Shown in pieces: positions 62,940-64,000 of a stretch of 64,000 nucleotides of DNA; position 1 is the stretch's first letter, and each line of letters begins with the position of its first letter. The notes under the pieces were generated by a model. The model ran no database searches, had not been told where the DNA came from, and worked only from the letters and a program-made list of their open reading frames with translations. Origin of the DNA: an uncultured Exiguobacterium sp. (GTDB taxonomy: Bacteria > Bacillota > Bacilli > Exiguobacteriales > Exiguobacteriaceae); the NCBI GenBank assembly GCA_913775715.1, contig CAJYMC010000009.1:62001-126000 (forward strand), in the 5' to 3' direction. The position numbers were made by a program, and so were the translations under genes.

Positions 62940-62980
62940 TCAAAAAGGACTGGAAACGATTATTCCGTTTCCAGTTCTGT
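62940..62980 (-). terminator. Terminator of the upstream permease gene
   Basis: CTGGAAACG / CGTTTCCAG stem followed by TCCTTTTTGAG; separates the partial permease from the regulator gene. Confidence 0.78.
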
Positions 62981-62998
62981 ATATCCCTATTTAGTTCA

Positions 62999-64000
62999 TC
63001 ACGTGACGATGCGGCGATACGCACGAACCGTGACGATATAGTAAATCAGATAGACGATCGTGTAGCAAATGATCGCAAGCAACGTCGGGCGAACGATATT
63101 GTAGTTCAACAGTTTCTGCAGAACTTGCATCGCAACTAAACTATGAACGAGTCCGAGCACATACGGTAAGGAGAAGACGAATCCGACAAGGCGACGGATG
63201 ATGCCCGTCTGTTCCTTTTCATCGACACCGATCTTCTGGATGATCGCAAAGCGTTGTTTCGATTCTTCTGCTTCCGCGAGCATCTTGAAGTAGATGATTG
63301 AACCCGTCGCAAGCAAGAAGACGAGTCCGAGGAAGCCGGCAGCAAATGCGAGCAAACCAGTCGTTGCCGTCGTCATCGCATAGACCGGATAGTACGCTGC
63401 CATCTCCGTATCCGCTTGTTTTCCATACAGTTGCGTCAATTGCTTCATCAATCCATCGTCGTGACGTTCATCCGAGAACTGATAATTCGTTAGCGTGAAA
63501 CCTTTTTCCGGCATCTTCGCGAACGCATCATCGTTTACGACGAAGGCGAGCCGCTGTTTCTCATAAAGTTGAGCGATCGGTAGATTCGTCGCAGCGGTGA
63601 TGCGAAAGGACTCATAAACGTCCTTAATCTTGACACCGACGGGTGATTTGACTTTCATCTTCAACAAATCGTTTCCTTTGAATGTCTCAAGAACGATCGC
63701 TTCGCCTTGTTTTGGTTCTTTGATGACCGTTTTCCCATTCGCTTTCGCAAGCTTGACGTAGTCTGAATAGTTGACGTAGCTGAATTGACCGGGCTGATCT
63801 TCATACGCATACGTCGCGTAGTAACGTGTAAACGTCAGAGGATTTGGCAGATCGGTCATCTGATGATCGACGTTCTTGACGTTAACCATTGTCCGGCTTT
63901 CAATTTTTTGGTCGGACTTCGCAATCAGCTGTTCTGCTTCTGCTTGTTTACTCGCAATCGATAGACTATACGGAACTTGTTCCTCGACGGTCTGATCGAT
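62999..64000 (-). CDS. Bce-type ABC permease, C-terminal part (runs off the window)
   Basis: 334 codons are visible and the frame is open to the last base, so the N-terminus lies beyond 64000. Visible part: extracellular region (SLSIASKQAEAEQLIAKSD, ATNLPIAQLYEKQRLAF), then TM helices (TGLLAFAAGFLGLVFLLATG; IYFKMLAEAEESKQRFAIIQ, the FtsX-type motif; VLGLVHSLVAMQVLQKLL). A second BceB-like permease just upstream of the complete cluster. It has its own terminator. Confidence 0.87.
   Translation of the reverse strand: MDQTVEEQVPYSLSIASKQAEAEQLIAKSDQKIESRTMVNVKNVDHQMTDLPNPLTFTRYYATYAYEDQPGQFSYVNYSDYVKLAKANGKTVIKEPKQGEAIVLETFKGNDLLKMKVKSPVGVKIKDVYESFRITAATNLPIAQLYEKQRLAFVVNDDAFAKMPEKGFTLTNYQFSDERHDDGLMKQLTQLYGKQADTEMAAYYPVYAMTTATTGLLAFAAGFLGLVFLLATGSIIYFKMLAEAEESKQRFAIIQKIGVDEKEQTGIIRRLVGFVFSLPYVLGLVHSLVAMQVLQKLLNYNIVRPTLLAIICYTIVYLIYYIVTVRAYRRIVT

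Overview
The window looks like a chromosomal segment of a low-to-mid G+C, motile, Gram-positive Bacillales. The gene order degS-degU / degV-family / comFA-comFC / yvyF-flgM-flgN-flgK-flgL-yviE-fliW-csrA and hag-flaG-fliD-fliS-fliT is the Bacillus subtilis late-flagellar/competence layout, broken into blocks. Together with SecA2/SlaP, tagO, Bce-type modules and T-box control this suggests Exiguobacterium or a close relative. The genus is inferred from gene content and codon style; I could not search a database. No rRNA, tRNA, CRISPR array, insertion sequence or prophage was seen.

Layout. 0-7.4 kb: a cold-shock gene, a comK-like gene and a sigma-D-driven accessory flagellin operon (FliK-like, FlhB-C-like, second FliS, second flagellin, YaaR, DUF2225, diguanylate cyclase). 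7.5-12.4 kb (minus): fliT-fliS-fliD-flaG and the main flagellin gene. The 3' end of the flagellin gene contains a compact group I intron followed by a second copy of the flagellin C-terminal codons. 12.5-18.5 kb: a chemoreceptor, a peptide-binding lipoprotein behind a tryptophan-type T-box leader, a tandem GNAT protein and small secreted or unknown proteins. Two copies of a covarying, foldable repeat lie at 16.4 and 18.6 kb. 18.8-22 kb: a two-component system divergent from a secreted three-repeat protein, with 11-bp direct repeats between them. 22-28 kb: a PAS-GGDEF-EAL protein, YitT family, hydrolase and squalene/phytoene synthase family. 28-38 kb (minus): csrA-fliW-yviE-flgL-flgK-flgN-flgM-yvyF, comFC-comFA, DegV family, degU-degS. 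38-52.7 kb: cell-envelope genes (YvyE, LCP ligase, ChrA, DUF418, TagO, SlaP-SecA2, a Rok-like winged-helix protein, SH3b-amidase, beta-phosphoglucomutase, Asp23, and a divergent acyltransferase/SGNH pair). 52.7-64 kb: small membrane proteins, an mhqD/mhqO-like pair, a NatAB-like exporter, an XRE regulator and a Bce-type permease/ATPase/kinase/regulator cluster that runs off the window end.

How it fits together. The flagellar genes form a late (class III) regulon: good sigma-D promoters (TAAA-like, 14-16 nt, GCCGATAT-like) precede both flagellin operons, flaG-fliD-fliS-fliT and the chemoreceptor. FlgM (anti-sigma-D) and FliW/CsrA (flagellin translation control) are encoded in the same window. 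DegS/DegU, ComK and ComFA/ComFC link motility to competence. SecA2 and SlaP suggest an accessory export route for surface proteins, possibly including the adjacent SH3b-amidase. The most unusual item is the flagellin intron: spliced and unspliced transcripts would both encode an almost identical flagellin C-terminus.
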